Shown here piece after piece: positions 4,802 to 5,699 of a stretch of 5,699 bases of DNA. Both the position numbers and the translations under genes were made by a program. The DNA is from Acidimicrobiia bacterium (GTDB lineage: Bacteria; Actinomycetota; Acidimicrobiia; UBA5794; UBA11373): contig JALOLI010000090.1 of assembly GCA_025456165.1 (NCBI GenBank), positions 1 to 5,699 of the forward strand, read 5' to 3'. Position 1 is the first letter of the stretch, and each line of letters starts with the position of its first letter. The notes below the pieces were generated by a model that was not told where the DNA came from, did not search any database, and worked only from the letters and a program-made list of their open reading frames with translations.

Positions 4802-5699
4802 ATGCGGTTCCGTCCGGCCATGGACGCCACCACGGGGGAGCTCTACCTCCCGGTAGAGGAGCGCGGACGCCAGCTCCTCGAGGAGCCCCTGCTCAACAAG
4901 GGCACGGCGTTCAACCCTGAAGAGCGCGACGCGCTGGGCCTGCGCGGCCTGCTCCCCGCCCGCACCAGCACCATGGACGAACAGCTGGCCCGGATGCACA
5001 CCCAGTGGGACGCCAAGCCGAACGCGCTGGAGCGGCACATCTACCTGGAGAGCCTCCACGACCGCAACGAGACCCTCTACCACCGCTTCATCCTGGAGAA
5101 CCTGCAGGAGGCGGTGCCCGTCGTCTACACCCCAACGGTGGCCGAGGCCTGCCGCCACTACAGCCGCCTCCACCGCCAGGCCCGCGGCATCTACGTGACC
5201 CCGGCCGACCGCGGCCAGATCTCCCGCCTCCTCCGCTGCCGCGGCATCCGGGACGCTGCGGTCGTGGTGGTGACCGACAACGAGCGCATCCTGGGCATCG
5301 GCGATCAGGGCTGCGGGGGCATGGGGATTCCCGTCGGCAAGCTGGCCCTCTACAGCGTCGGCGCCGGCATCCACCCCTCGCTCTGCCTGCCGGTGTCCCT
5401 CGACGTCGGCACCAACAACGAGGACCTGCTGAAAGACCCGCTCTACCTGGGCTGGCGCGAGCCCCGCCTGCGCGGCGACGCCTACTGGTCTCTGGTCGAC
5501 GAGTTCGTCATGGCGGTCAAGGAGGTCTTCCCCCAGGCCCTGCTGCAGTGGGAAGACTTCGCCAACATCACCTCCTTCCGCCTGGTCGACACCTACCGCG
5601 ATGTGATCACTTCGTTCAACGACGACATCGAGGGCACGGCGGCGATGGTGCTCGGCGGCCTGCTTGCCGCCACCCGCCGCCTGGGCGGCGGTATCAAGG
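4802..5699 (+). CDS. Malic enzyme (malate dehydrogenase, oxaloacetate-decarboxylating), N-terminal part (runs off right edge)
   Basis: The frame stays open from ATG 4802 to the window end, giving 299 of an expected 540-570 residues. It oxidatively decarboxylates malate to pyruvate and CO2 with NAD(P)+ and Mn2+/Mg2+. The N-terminal malic domain is complete: RGRQLLEEPLLNKGTAFNPEERDALGL (21-47), VVYTPTVAEACRHYS (107-121) with catalytic Tyr109, VVTDNERILGIGDQGCGGMGIPVGKL (156-181) with catalytic Lys180, PVSLDVGTNN (197-206), LQWEDF with metal ligands E251 and D252, and FNDDIEGTAA with D275. The GDQGxGGMGIP form matches the bacterial SfcA/MaeA branch of the large malic enzymes. The nucleotide-binding domain that decides NAD versus NADP lies past the edge, so I give no gene symbol. 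The start fits the family N-terminus and has AAAGGCGG upstream; a second ATG at 4820 has no ribosome site. An antisense ORF over this gene (4697-5374, minus) is a GC artefact. Confidence 0.95.
   Translation, partial: MRFRPAMDATTGELYLPVEERGRQLLEEPLLNKGTAFNPEERDALGLRGLLPARTSTMDEQLARMHTQWDAKPNALERHIYLESLHDRNETLYHRFILENLQEAVPVVYTPTVAEACRHYSRLHRQARGIYVTPADRGQISRLLRCRGIRDAAVVVVTDNERILGIGDQGCGGMGIPVGKLALYSVGAGIHPSLCLPVSLDVGTNNEDLLKDPLYLGWREPRLRGDAYWSLVDEFVMAVKEVFPQALLQWEDFANITSFRLVDTYRDVITSFNDDIEGTAAMVLGGLLAATRRLGGGIK

Noticed and set aside
4697..5374. 225-residue minus-strand ORF at the right end
   Set aside because: It is the antisense of the malic enzyme gene, whose plus-strand frame from 4802 contains every malic-enzyme motif.
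1..5699. CRISPR arrays, tRNA/rRNA genes, insertion sequences, phage or toxin-antitoxin genes
   Set aside because: No regular direct repeats, no tRNA-like cloverleaf, no transposase or integrase motifs and no toxin-antitoxin pair were found in the reading.

Overview
The window is about 70% G+C. It carries seven protein genes packed closely together. High GC, GTG/ATG starts, TAnnnT-type -10 hexamers and a probable leaderless start fit an actinobacterium-like organism (Actinomycetota or another high-GC lineage such as Deinococcota). This is an inference; the window has no rRNA or other lineage marker. No tRNA, CRISPR array, insertion sequence or phage gene is visible.

Layout. The left edge (1-297, +) is the C-terminal end of a ketol-acid reductoisomerase-family (IlvC-like) protein. 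It converges, across a 25-bp gap holding a near-symmetric hairpin, on a run of four minus-strand genes. In transcription order these are: a GNAT acetyltransferase of the polyamine-acetyltransferase type (3969-3523); an exported or membrane-anchored alpha/alpha-toroid protein of unknown function (3473-2298); a MarC-like membrane protein (2301-1747); and an aldehyde dehydrogenase (1780-323). The last three overlap (4 nt, then 34 nt) and look translationally coupled. The toroid gene appears to have its own leaderless promoter, so the GNAT may be a separate unit.

A 95-bp divergent region (3970-4064) separates the GNAT from folE (4065-4700, +; GTP cyclohydrolase I, GTG start with a strong Shine-Dalgarno). 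A 101-bp gap rich in hairpins follows. Then comes the N-terminal 299 residues of a large-type malic enzyme (4802 to the right edge, +). A long antisense ORF lies over this gene and should not be mistaken for it.

Functionally the window is mostly central and cofactor metabolism: branched-chain amino-acid synthesis or a paralogue, tetrahydrofolate/pterin synthesis, and malate to pyruvate. Between these sits one less ordinary cluster: exported toroid, divergent MarC and ALDH with a basic C-terminal tail, next to a polyamine-type acetyltransferase. That cluster is the best candidate for something undescribed. I see no recognised defence, toxin or mobile system.
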